Of a DNA stretch of 64,000 bases, positions 51,533 to 60,253 are shown piece by piece (within the stretch, counting starts at the first letter, position 1; the number at the start of each line of letters is the position of its first letter). Source of the DNA: Streptomyces apocyni (lineage in GTDB: Bacteria; Actinomycetota; Actinomycetes; Streptomycetales; Streptomycetaceae); NCBI RefSeq assembly GCF_009739465.1, contig NZ_WHOM01000065.1, forward strand, positions 246,313-310,312. The letters are read 5' to 3'. The notes beneath the pieces are model-generated. The model was not told where the DNA came from. It did no database searches and was given only the letters and a program-made list of their open reading frames with translations. A program made the translations under genes and the position numbers.

Positions 51533-52998
51533 CCGCCGTCGTCCCCGCGCGCGTGCTGCGTGAACTCGGCCGGACCGAAGGCGGGCCCGAGGCTCTGCGG
51601 CTGCTCGTACACGACCAGCACACCAGGCGGCTACTCCTGCTGCGCGCCGTGCTCGACGCCGCCGAAGCCGCACCCGAAGCCGTCTGCCCCCGCCGTGACC
51701 TACGGCGGCTGCGCGCGGACTGGGCGCTCCTGGAGGCCGCCGAACGGGCCGGGGACAGCGGGCGCTCCGTCGTGCGCTCGCTCCTCCTGCACCCGTTGCT
51801 AGGCCCCTGGGCCAAGCGCTGCCTTACCGGTCTGACCGGCCCCGCGCGCACCCCGGAACTCGCCTGGGACCTAGCCCACTTCAGCGCTGTCGCGGCCGCC
51901 GCCGCCACCCGGGCGCGGGTGCCGTTCACGGTGCCCCTGACCGCCTACGACGGGCTGCTCGCCCTGCCGACCCTCGGCGCGCTGCGTACCGGAAGCCGTG
52001 CGCCCGTCGCGGTCGACGCGTCCCTGGGCCGGACCGCGCTGACCCTGCGGCGGCGCGGCGCGGCGCCGGTCAGGGTGTACCCGCAGGCGGACTACGGAGC
52101 CTGGTCCACGGCCCCCGCCTGGGCACCCCTGCACAGCCTGACGGGAGTCACCGCGGACTCCGCCCCCGTACCGCTCGATGACCTCGACCCCTACCGGGCC
52201 ATCCAGACCCAGCCACGGCCCGCGCGCCTGAGCGAGGTCAACACCCTCACCGACGCCACCCGCAAGCAGTGGCTGAACGCCTGGTCAGGCACCGCCGAAC
52301 TGCTGGCGCTCAGCGGCCCGCACCGCACCGCCGAGGCCGCCGCCCTGCTGCGCTGCCTGGTGCCGCTGGCCGCCCCGCCCGGCGCGGGGCCAGTCGGCAG
52401 GGACGGACCAGCCGGTACGGACGGAACAGCCGGTACGAACGGACCAACGGACGGGCCAGCCGGGCCAGTCGGCAGCTGTAGCGCCACCCGCCGCGAGGCC
52501 TTCGGCGCGGTGCTGAGTACGACACCCGCCACCACGGCCCTCTTCGCCGCCACCCTGGTGCACGAACTCCAGCACGCCAAACTGGCCGCCCTCAGTGATC
52601 TCCTGCCGCTCCACCACGCCGACGCCACCGCCCGCTACTTCGCGCCCTGGCGGCCCGACCCACGGCCCTTCGACGGCCTCTGGCAGGGCGCCTACAGCCA
52701 CCTCGCCCTGGCCGACTACTGGCAGCGGCTCGCCCTGGCCACCCACCACGTACCGCTCCGCGACCAGGCCTGGGCCGCCCACGCACGCTGCCGCGAACAG
52801 GTCGGCGCGGCGCTGCCCGCCCTGGTCGGCTCACCGGACCTCACCCCGGACGGGCGCCGGTTCGCCGACGCGATGGTCGGCGCGTACACCAGGCTGCTGC
52901 GGAACCCGCCCCCCAAGGGACAACTCGCCAGGGCCACCGCGTACGTGAGTACGGCGCGATCTCTCTGGCATCAGCGGCATGGGCCGTTCAGGCGGTGA
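51529..52998 (+). CDS. HExxH-motif peptide-modification protein
   Basis: This 489-residue protein starts with GTG at 51529 in the fxsB stop (GTGA) behind AGGAGGTG. The metal motif HELQH is at 345-349 (ATLVHELQHAKL), a conserved partner of FxsB-type maturases. Related proteins have been proposed to be 2-oxoglutarate-dependent beta-hydroxylases or hydrolases acting on the peptide. Residues about 285-322 are a Gly/Pro/Thr repeat that looks like a linker insertion. Role: a second modification or cleavage of FxsA. Confidence 0.85.
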   Translation: MTAVVPARVLRELGRTEGGPEALRLLVHDQHTRRLLLLRAVLDAAEAAPEAVCPRRDLRRLRADWALLEAAERAGDSGRSVVRSLLLHPLLGPWAKRCLTGLTGPARTPELAWDLAHFSAVAAAAATRARVPFTVPLTAYDGLLALPTLGALRTGSRAPVAVDASLGRTALTLRRRGAAPVRVYPQADYGAWSTAPAWAPLHSLTGVTADSAPVPLDDLDPYRAIQTQPRPARLSEVNTLTDATRKQWLNAWSGTAELLALSGPHRTAEAAALLRCLVPLAAPPGAGPVGRDGPAGTDGTAGTNGPTDGPAGPVGSCSATRREAFGAVLSTTPATTALFAATLVHELQHAKLAALSDLLPLHHADATARYFAPWRPDPRPFDGLWQGAYSHLALADYWQRLALATHHVPLRDQAWAAHARCREQVGAALPALVGSPDLTPDGRRFADAMVGAYTRLLRNPPPKGQLARATAYVSTARSLWHQRHGPFRR

Positions 52999-53109
52999 AC
53001 AGTACTCCTTTCATGGGAAGTTGAGAGCGACCCGCAGTTGACTGCCGGGCCTGGCGACGGCTATCGCGGACGCTTGCGGGACTCTAAAATGGCGCAGGGA
53101 GGCGGCCGC

Positions 53110-56088
53110 ATGTCTGGAGCTCGTACAGCGGGCAGGCAAACGATCACGATCAGCTTCGCCGGTTTCAACCGAGCGTGGGCGGCCTGGATCGGGGACTGTC
53201 TGGAACGACGCGGCCATCGGGTCGTCTACCAGCGCTGGGACCCCTCGGTCCAGGTGCCGCTGGAGGAGTCGCTGCGCGACCTGATGCTGGCGCCAGGAAA
53301 GATCCTGGTCATTCTCAGCGCCTGGTACTTCCAACTCGGGCCGCGCAGCCACCAGGAGTGGAACGCCGCCCTGCGCGAGGTCGTCGCCCCCGACCCCGGC
53401 CGGTTCGCCGCCGTCTCCGTCACCACATCGGCCGTGCCGAGCGCCAGCAGCGTCTTCGGCGCCTACGACCTCACCAACCTCGGTTCCGACGAAGCCGAGC
53501 GGCGCGTCATCGAAGCGCTGGGAATTCCCCTGACGCCCCCGGCGAAGTCGGCGCAGGACAGTAAGCGCGGCCCGCGCTTCCCCGCCGACACCCCCGAGGT
53601 CTGGGGCGGCGTGCCCCGGCGCAACACCCGCTTCACCGGCCGGGAACGCCTGCTGAACGACGCGTACCACCTGTTGCAAGCCTCCGGGCAGGGCGCCCGC
53701 GTGGTGACGCTGCACGGCATGTCCGGCGTGGGCAAGACCCAGCTCGCCGCCGAGTACGTCCACCGATTCGGCTCCGAGTACGACGTGGTCTGGTGGGTCA
53801 GCGCCGGGAACCGCGGCACCTACCGGCGGCGGATGGCCGAGCTGGCCCCCGCCCTTGACCTGGCGACCGGCGCCGAGTACGGCGAGCGGCTGCGCGCCGT
53901 AGGGGACGCGCTGCGCCGTGGCGACCCGTACGCCCGCTGGCTCCTCGTACTCGACGGCGCCGACGAACCCGACCAGATCTGGGACCTGGTGCCCACCGGC
54001 CCCGGCCACGTCCTGATCACCTCACGCAACCCCGAATGGGGCGAGCACAACAGCCGGCTCCTGGAGATCCCCGTCTACGAGCGAGCCGAGTCCGTCGCCT
54101 TCGTACGCCGCCGCGCCCCCCGGCTCTCCGAGCCGGAAGCCGACCTGCTGGCCGAGGCCCTCGGAGACCTCCCCCTGCTCCTCGACCAGACGGGTGGCTG
54201 GCTGAACGACTCCGACCTCTCCGTCCAGGCGTACATCGAGCTGCTCGAAGGCGGCATCGACCAGGACGTGGTCAAGGTCTCCGCGGACTTCCCGCTCGCC
54301 TTCCAGACCGCCTGGTCGATACTGCTGAACAAACTCCGCGACACCGTCCCGGAGTCCGTGGACCTGCTGCGGCTGTGCACCTTCTTCGCACCCGGCACCA
54401 TCCCCGTACGCATCGTCAAGGAGATGCCGCGCGGTGAACTCCCCGAGCAACTCGTCGGCCTGCTGAACGACCCGCTGCTCTGGAACAAGGCGGTCAACCA
54501 GCTACGGCAGTACTCGGTGGTCCGTATCGAGCCCTACGAAACGGGGTCCGACGAGGCCGCGCCCTCCGGCGAGTCCCTCTATCTGCACCGGATGGTCCAC
54601 CAGATCGTCCACCGGGACATGCCCGACGCGGACCGCCAGGAGTTCATCGACGTGGTCCGCCGGGCGCTGGCGGCAGCCGACCCCGGCCGTCCCACCGACA
54701 CCCGCCTCTGGCCGCGCTACGCGGAGATCGTCCCGCACCTCAAGTACGCCGACGTGCTGCGCACCACCGACCCGGCGGTGCAGTCGCTCGTCCTGAACTG
54801 CCTGCGCTATCTGTACCTCTCCGGCGAGTACACCCCCGGCATCAAGCTCGGCGAGCGCGCCCTGACCGCCTGGAAGGAACAACTCGGCGAGACCCACCCC
54901 CGGATCTGGGACCTCACCCACCACTACGTCAACCTGCTGCGGGTGGTCGGCGGCTACGCGCGTACGGAACCCATCGACCGCGCCGCGGTCGACCACCTGT
55001 ACGGCGAACGCGGATCCCAGGACCTGGACTACCTGCGCGCGGCGACCGGTCTCGCCGCCGACCTGCGAGGCCTGGCCCGCTACGAAGAGGCCCTGAAGCT
55101 GTCCCGACAGGTGCTCAAGGGCTATCAGGAGCTGCTGGGCGAACAGGACTCCCGCACGCTGAGCGCCCAGAACAACCTGGCGGTCTCGCTGCGACGGCTC
55201 GGCCGATACCAGCAGGCACTCGAACTTGACCTGCGCACCCTGGAAGCCAGGCGGCAACTCCTGCGCTCCCGGCACAACTGGACGCTGTCCTCGGAGATCT
55301 CGTACGCCCAGGACCTGCGGCTCCTCGGCCGCTACGGCGAGGCCGAGTCGCTCCAGGCGCAGAGCGTGCGGGTGCACCGGATCGTGATGGGCCGCGACCA
55401 TCCACAGACCCTGGACGCCGAGTACAACCTCGCCCTGTGCCACTACCGCGTCGGCGACCGGGAGAAGGCCGGAGCGCTGCTCGCCCGCGTACGGGAGCGC
55501 GGTGAGCGCGTCCTGGGCGAGGCGGACCCGCTGGCGGTGCAGTTCGCCGTGGGCCAGAGCTGCTTCGCCCGTGAGCACGGCGACATCGACCAGGCCAGGG
55601 AGACCAGCGAGTCCGTCGTCACCCATTACCTGCGGATGTTCGGGGAGCACCACCCCTTCGTCGCGGGCGCCCGCGCCAACCTGGCACTCGTCCTGCGCCA
55701 CGTCGGGGAGCGCCGCGAGGCCCACGCGCTCATCGACAAGGCGCTCGCCGACATGGCCCGGGCCGTGGGCGAGACCCACCCCTGGACGCTGGGCTGCGCC
55801 ATCAACGCCTCCGCGGCGCACAATCTCGCGGGCGACCTGGAGGCGGCGGCCGAACTCAGCGGGGCCACCGTCACCCGGGCCACCGAGACCCTTGGCCGTA
55901 CGCACCCACTGACGCTGTCCGCGCGGATCGCGTACGCCGCTGACCTGCGGGGGCTGCGGGACCGCCGACAGGCCGAGAAGACGGAGGAGGAGGCCCTGGG
56001 CGACCTGGCGGCCACGCTGGGCGCCCAGCACGTCCACACCATCTCCGCCCGGTCCCGCAACCGCCCGTACTGGGACTTCGAGTCGTAA
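53110..56088 (+). CDS. fxsT: TIR-NB-ARC-TPR protein of the FxSxx-COOH system (FxsT-like)
   Basis: This 992-residue protein has a TIR domain at residues 8-140 (ITISFAGFNRAWAAWIGDCL; a Glu in HQEWNAAL could be the NAD-cleaving residue). A STAND NTPase follows, with P-loop GMSGVGKTQ around 203 and Walker B WLLVLDGADEPD. About ten TPRs of the NPHN/GE-HP-TL type run from 580 to the end. The N-terminal TIR replaces the separate FxsC of other systems. The architecture is that of an immune-type sensor-effector. The start ATG at 53110 follows GGGAGG. Confidence 0.88.
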   Translation: MSGARTAGRQTITISFAGFNRAWAAWIGDCLERRGHRVVYQRWDPSVQVPLEESLRDLMLAPGKILVILSAWYFQLGPRSHQEWNAALREVVAPDPGRFAAVSVTTSAVPSASSVFGAYDLTNLGSDEAERRVIEALGIPLTPPAKSAQDSKRGPRFPADTPEVWGGVPRRNTRFTGRERLLNDAYHLLQASGQGARVVTLHGMSGVGKTQLAAEYVHRFGSEYDVVWWVSAGNRGTYRRRMAELAPALDLATGAEYGERLRAVGDALRRGDPYARWLLVLDGADEPDQIWDLVPTGPGHVLITSRNPEWGEHNSRLLEIPVYERAESVAFVRRRAPRLSEPEADLLAEALGDLPLLLDQTGGWLNDSDLSVQAYIELLEGGIDQDVVKVSADFPLAFQTAWSILLNKLRDTVPESVDLLRLCTFFAPGTIPVRIVKEMPRGELPEQLVGLLNDPLLWNKAVNQLRQYSVVRIEPYETGSDEAAPSGESLYLHRMVHQIVHRDMPDADRQEFIDVVRRALAAADPGRPTDTRLWPRYAEIVPHLKYADVLRTTDPAVQSLVLNCLRYLYLSGEYTPGIKLGERALTAWKEQLGETHPRIWDLTHHYVNLLRVVGGYARTEPIDRAAVDHLYGERGSQDLDYLRAATGLAADLRGLARYEEALKLSRQVLKGYQELLGEQDSRTLSAQNNLAVSLRRLGRYQQALELDLRTLEARRQLLRSRHNWTLSSEISYAQDLRLLGRYGEAESLQAQSVRVHRIVMGRDHPQTLDAEYNLALCHYRVGDREKAGALLARVRERGERVLGEADPLAVQFAVGQSCFAREHGDIDQARETSESVVTHYLRMFGEHHPFVAGARANLALVLRHVGERREAHALIDKALADMARAVGETHPWTLGCAINASAAHNLAGDLEAAAELSGATVTRATETLGRTHPLTLSARIAYAADLRGLRDRRQAEKTEEEALGDLAATLGAQHVHTISARSRNRPYWDFES

Positions 56089-56105
56089 GAATTCGAGTCG
56101 TAAGA
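56077..56105 (+). repeat. Tandem duplication at the fxsT stop codon
   Basis: The 14-mer TTCGAGTCGTAAGA occurs at 56077-56090 and 56092-56105 (15-base period). The first copy holds the TAA stop. The second would provide a backup TAA in another frame. Confidence 0.8.
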
Positions 56106-56112
56106 GAACGGG

Positions 56113-56153
56113 GAGGGGCCCGGCACCGAGACGAACTCGGTGCCGGGCCCCTC
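56113..56153. terminator. Bidirectional terminator between fxsT and sucA
   Basis: An 18-bp perfect stem (56113-56130 with 56136-56153) with an ACGAA loop ends both the conflict/FxSxx block and the convergent sucA gene. This marks the right boundary of the block. Confidence 0.9.
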
Positions 56154-56165
56154 AGGGCTTGAGGC

Positions 56166-59100
56166 TCAGGCCTCGAAGACCTCGCGGACCAGCTGCTCCT
56201 GCTCCGCCTGGTGGCGCTTCGCGGAGCCGACCGCCGGAGACGAGCCGTGCGGCCGCGAGATGCGGCGCAGACGCTCGTCGTGCGGGATGTCGGCACCGAC
56301 GGCCAGGTCCAGGTGGTCGATCAGGTTGAGCGCGATGAAGGGCCAGGCGCCCTGGTTCGCGGGCTCTTCCTGGACCCACAGGTACTTCGCGGCGTTCGGG
56401 TACTTGGAGATCTCCGCCTGGAGCTCGGCACCCGGCAGCGGGTACAGGCGCTCGATACGGATGATCGCCGTGTCCGTCGCACCGCGCTTCTGGCGCTCGG
56501 CCTCCAGGTCGTAGTAGACCTTGCCCGCGCAGAAGACGACCTTGCGGACCTGGGCCGGGTCGGCCGTGGCGTCGCCGATGACGGGACGGAAGCCGCCCGT
56601 GGTGAACTCCTCCGCCTTGGAGGCCGCCGCCTTCAGACGCAGCATCGACTTCGGGGTGAAGACGACCAGCGGCTTGTGGTGCGGGTTGTGCACCTGCCAG
56701 CGCAGCAGGTGGAAGTAGTTCGACGGGAGGGTCGGCATCGCGACCGTCATGTTGTTCTGCGCGCACATCTGGAGGAACCGCTCGGGGCGCGCGGACGAGT
56801 GGTCCGGGCCCTGGCCCTCGTAGCCGTGCGGCAGCAGCAGCGTGACGCCGGAGGTCTGGCCCCACTTCTGCTCGGCCGAGGAGATGAACTCGTCCACGAC
56901 AGTCTGCGCGCCGTTGACGAAGTCACCGAACTGGGCCTCCCACATGACCAGCGCCTCGGGGCGGGCCAGCGAGTAGCCGTACTCGAAGCCCATGCAGGCG
57001 TATTCCGAGAGCAGCGAGTCGTAGACGTTGTAGCGGGCCTGGTCGTCCGACAGGTACTGCAGCGGGGTGTAGTCCTCGCCGGTCTCCTGGTCGACGAGGA
57101 CCGCGTGCCGCTGGCCGAAGGTGCCACGGCGGGTGTCCTGGCCGGAGAGCCGGACCGGGACGCCCTCCATCAGCAGCGAGCCGATGGCGAGGGTCTCGCC
57201 CATGCCCCAGTCGATCGTGCCGTCCTCCACCGAGGACGCGCGGCGCGTCATCTGCGGCATCAGGCGCGGGTGCACCTTGATCCGGTCGGGGATGTTGACC
57301 TGCGACTCGGCGATCCGCTTGACGGTCTCCTGGGAGATCGCGGTGGACGCCGACTCGGGGAACCCGGCCTGCGGGTCGACCCCCTGGTACTCACTCGGCT
57401 GGGTGGCGGCCTCACGGACCTCCGTGAAGACCTTCTCCAGCTGACCCTGGTAGTCCTGCAGGGCCTGCTCGGCCTCTTCCAGGGTGATGTCGCCGCGGCC
57501 GATGAGGGACTCGGTGTAGAGCTTGCGCACCGAGCGCTTCTTGTCGACCAGCGAGTACATCTGCGGGTTGGTGAACTGCGGGTTGTCGCCCTCGTTGTGA
57601 CCGCGGCGGCGGTAGCAGATGAGGTCGATCACGACGTCCTTGTTGAACGCCTGGCGGAACTCGAAGGCGAGCCGCGCCACGCGGACGCAGGCCTCCGGGT
57701 CGTCGCCGTTCACATGGATGATCGGCGCCTCGATCATGCGGGCCACGTCCGTGGCGTACATCGAGGAGCGGGAGGATTCCGGGGCGGCGGTGAAGCCGAC
57801 CTGGTTGTTGATCACCACATGGACCGTGCCGCCGGTGCGGTAGCCGCGCAGCTGGGACATGTTCAGCGTCTCGGCCACGACGCCCTGGCCCGCGAAGGCC
57901 GCGTCACCGTGCAGGGCGATCGGCAGGACCGTGAAGTCCGTACCGCCCTTGTTGATGAGGTCCTGCTTGGCGCGGGCCACGCCCTCCAGGACCGGGTCGA
58001 CCGCCTCAAGGTGCGAGGGGTTGGCGACCAGCGAGACCTTGATCTGCTCGCCGTCCAGGCCCGTGAAGGTGCCCTCGGCGCCCAGGTGGTACTTGACGTC
58101 GCCGGAGCCGTGCATCGACTTCGGGTCGAGGTTGCCCTCGAACTCGCGGAAGATCTGGGCGTACGACTTGCCGACGATGTTCGCCAGGACGTTCAGCCGG
58201 CCACGGTGGGCCATGCCGATGACGACCTCGTCCAGGCGCGACTCGGCGGCCGAGTCGATGACCGCGTCGAGCAGCGGGATGACGGACTCGCCGCCCTCGA
58301 GCGAGAAGCGCTTCTGGCCGACGTACTTGGTCTGCAGGAACGTCTCGAAGGCCTCGGCGGCGTTCAGCCGGCGCAGGATGCGCAGCTGCTCCTCGCGCTC
58401 CGGCTTGGTCGTGGCGCGCTCCACCCGGTCCTGGAGCCACTTGCGCTCCTTGGGGTCCTGGATGTGCATGAACTCGATACCGGTGGTGCGGCAGTACGAC
58501 TCACGCAGCACGCCCAGGATGTCGCGCAGCTTCATCATCGACTTGCCGGCGAAGCCGCCGACCGCGAACTCACGCTCCAGGTCCCACAGGGTGAGGCCGT
58601 GCTCGGTGATGTCCAGGTCGGGGTGCTTGCGCTGGCGGTACTCGAGCGGGTCCGTGTCGGCCATGATGTGGCCGCGCTGACGGTAGGAGTGGATCAGCTC
58701 GAAGACCCGGGCGGGCTTGGTGACGTCGTCGTCGTGGCTGGTGTCGATGTCCTTGAGCCAGCGGACCGGCTCGTAGGGGATACGCAGCGACTTGAAGATC
58801 TCGTCGTAGAAGCTCTCCTCGCCGAGGAGGAGGTTCGCGACGATCCGCAGGAACTCGCCGGAGGCGGCGCCCTGGATCACCCGGTGGTCGTAGGTCGACG
58901 TGAGCGTCATGACCTTGGAGATGCCCAGCTTGTTCAGGGTGTCCTGCGAGGTGCCCTGGAACTCGGCCGGGTAGTCCATCGAGCCGACGCCCATGATCAC
59001 GGACTGGCCGGGCATCAGGCGGGGCACGGAGTGGACCGTGCCGAGGCCGCCCGGGTTGGTCAGCGAGACGGTGACGCCGGTGAAGTCGTCCATCGTCAGC

Positions 59101-59993
59101 TTGTTGTTGCGGGCGCGCCGGACGATGTCCTCGTAGGCCTGCCAGAACTCGAAGAAGTTCAGGGTCTCGGCCTTCTTGATGCCCGCGACGACGAGCTGGC
59201 GGTCGCCGTTGGGCTTGACCAGGTCGATCGCCAGGCCGAAGTTGACGTGCTCCGGCTTGACCAGGGTCGGCTTGCCGTCCTTCTCCTGGTAGGAGTAGTT
59301 CATCGACGGCATGGCCTTAATGGCCTGCACCATCGCGTACCCGATGAGGTGGGTGAAGGAGATCTTCCCGCCCCGGGCGCGCTTGAGGTGGTTGTTGATC
59401 ACGATGCGGTTGTCGAAGAGCAGCTTCACCGGGATCGCGCGGACGGACGTCGCCGTCGGCACCTCCAGGGAGGCGTTCATGTTCTTCGCGACGGCGGCCG
59501 ACGGGCCGCGCAGCGTGACGTAGTCGGGGCCGGCCGGGGCCTCGGTCGCGGGTTCCGCCTTGGCGGCGGGCTCGGCCTTGGCCTTGGCGGCGGCGGGCTT
59601 CGGGGCCGCGGCGGGCTTCGCCGGGGCGGCGGGCTTCGCTGGAGCTGCCGGTGCGGCAGGCGCGGCCTGGGCCGCGGGCTTCGTCGGCGTGGCTGCCGGT
59701 GCCGGAGCAGGGGTCGTGGCCGGAGCCGCGGGCGTGGTGGTGCCCGCAGCCCCCGCGGCTGCGGCACCCGGGGCGGGGCTCTCCGTCGCCTTCACCGATG
59801 CGGCTTTGCCGCCCGGCTTGTAGTCAGCGAAGAAGTCCCACCAGGCGCGGTCGACTGAATTCGGGTCCTGGAGGTACTGCTGATAGATCTCGTCGACGAG
59901 CCACTCGTTAGGACCGAACGCGGTCGCAGGGTTCTTGCCCTGCCCGTCTTGGTCGGTCGAGACGCTCGAGTTACTGGGGGACTGTGGCGACAC
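56166..59993 (-). CDS. sucA: Multifunctional 2-oxoglutarate dehydrogenase E1 / 2-oxoglutarate decarboxylase (SucA/Kgd type)
   Basis: This 1275-residue TCA-cycle enzyme has an N-terminal E1-binding tip (FGPNEWLVDEIYQQYL), an Ala/Pro linker and an E2-like succinyltransferase domain (TYDHRVIQGAASGEF, with His). It ends with the ThDP-dependent E1 domain (MAHRGRLNVLANIVGK; VDLICYRRRGHNEGDNP). This actinobacterial fusion forms succinyl-CoA or succinate semialdehyde depending on partners. I chose GTG at 59993 (VSPQSPSNSSVST) behind GGAAGAGGGCGG; the longer frame is not family-like. Convergent with fxsT. Confidence 0.95.
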   Translation of the reverse strand: MSPQSPSNSSVSTDQDGQGKNPATAFGPNEWLVDEIYQQYLQDPNSVDRAWWDFFADYKPGGKAASVKATESPAPGAAAAGAAGTTTPAAPATTPAPAPAATPTKPAAQAAPAAPAAPAKPAAPAKPAAAPKPAAAKAKAEPAAKAEPATEAPAGPDYVTLRGPSAAVAKNMNASLEVPTATSVRAIPVKLLFDNRIVINNHLKRARGGKISFTHLIGYAMVQAIKAMPSMNYSYQEKDGKPTLVKPEHVNFGLAIDLVKPNGDRQLVVAGIKKAETLNFFEFWQAYEDIVRRARNNKLTMDDFTGVTVSLTNPGGLGTVHSVPRLMPGQSVIMGVGSMDYPAEFQGTSQDTLNKLGISKVMTLTSTYDHRVIQGAASGEFLRIVANLLLGEESFYDEIFKSLRIPYEPVRWLKDIDTSHDDDVTKPARVFELIHSYRQRGHIMADTDPLEYRQRKHPDLDITEHGLTLWDLEREFAVGGFAGKSMMKLRDILGVLRESYCRTTGIEFMHIQDPKERKWLQDRVERATTKPEREEQLRILRRLNAAEAFETFLQTKYVGQKRFSLEGGESVIPLLDAVIDSAAESRLDEVVIGMAHRGRLNVLANIVGKSYAQIFREFEGNLDPKSMHGSGDVKYHLGAEGTFTGLDGEQIKVSLVANPSHLEAVDPVLEGVARAKQDLINKGGTDFTVLPIALHGDAAFAGQGVVAETLNMSQLRGYRTGGTVHVVINNQVGFTAAPESSRSSMYATDVARMIEAPIIHVNGDDPEACVRVARLAFEFRQAFNKDVVIDLICYRRRGHNEGDNPQFTNPQMYSLVDKKRSVRKLYTESLIGRGDITLEEAEQALQDYQGQLEKVFTEVREAATQPSEYQGVDPQAGFPESASTAISQETVKRIAESQVNIPDRIKVHPRLMPQMTRRASSVEDGTIDWGMGETLAIGSLLMEGVPVRLSGQDTRRGTFGQRHAVLVDQETGEDYTPLQYLSDDQARYNVYDSLLSEYACMGFEYGYSLARPEALVMWEAQFGDFVNGAQTVVDEFISSAEQKWGQTSGVTLLLPHGYEGQGPDHSSARPERFLQMCAQNNMTVAMPTLPSNYFHLLRWQVHNPHHKPLVVFTPKSMLRLKAAASKAEEFTTGGFRPVIGDATADPAQVRKVVFCAGKVYYDLEAERQKRGATDTAIIRIERLYPLPGAELQAEISKYPNAAKYLWVQEEPANQGAWPFIALNLIDHLDLAVGADIPHDERLRRISRPHGSSPAVGSAKRHQAEQEQLVREVFEA

Positions 59994-60253
59994 GGCGGTA
60001 ACCGCCCTCTTCCGCTTCACAAGGTGGTGGACAGCGGGAATCAAGGCTACGCCTCTATGGCCGAGAGGTGCAGACCGGGCGGGCCTTTGGTCGTGTAAGT
60101 CACATCGCGAGTCGTGTTTCGGGGGCCGAAATGGCGGGAAACAAGCGGGGTTCCGGTGGGGCAGGCGCGCTTGAGGGGAGGGTCGCGGCCCTGAATGTCC
60201 GCACCCTTGGCCGTGAGCTCGTCCGAACTCGCGGCTTCCGTTCGAACCCTACG

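Noticed and set aside
51816..51845. Possible TTA codon in the HExxH gene (GCCTTACC)
   Set aside because: In the true frame it reads TGC-CTT-ACC, so no TTA codon is present.
56211..59858. 1215-codon open frame opposite sucA
   Set aside because: It is the antisense shadow of a highly conserved enzyme. Composition is Val/Leu/Arg/Asp-rich, with no ribosome site or motifs.
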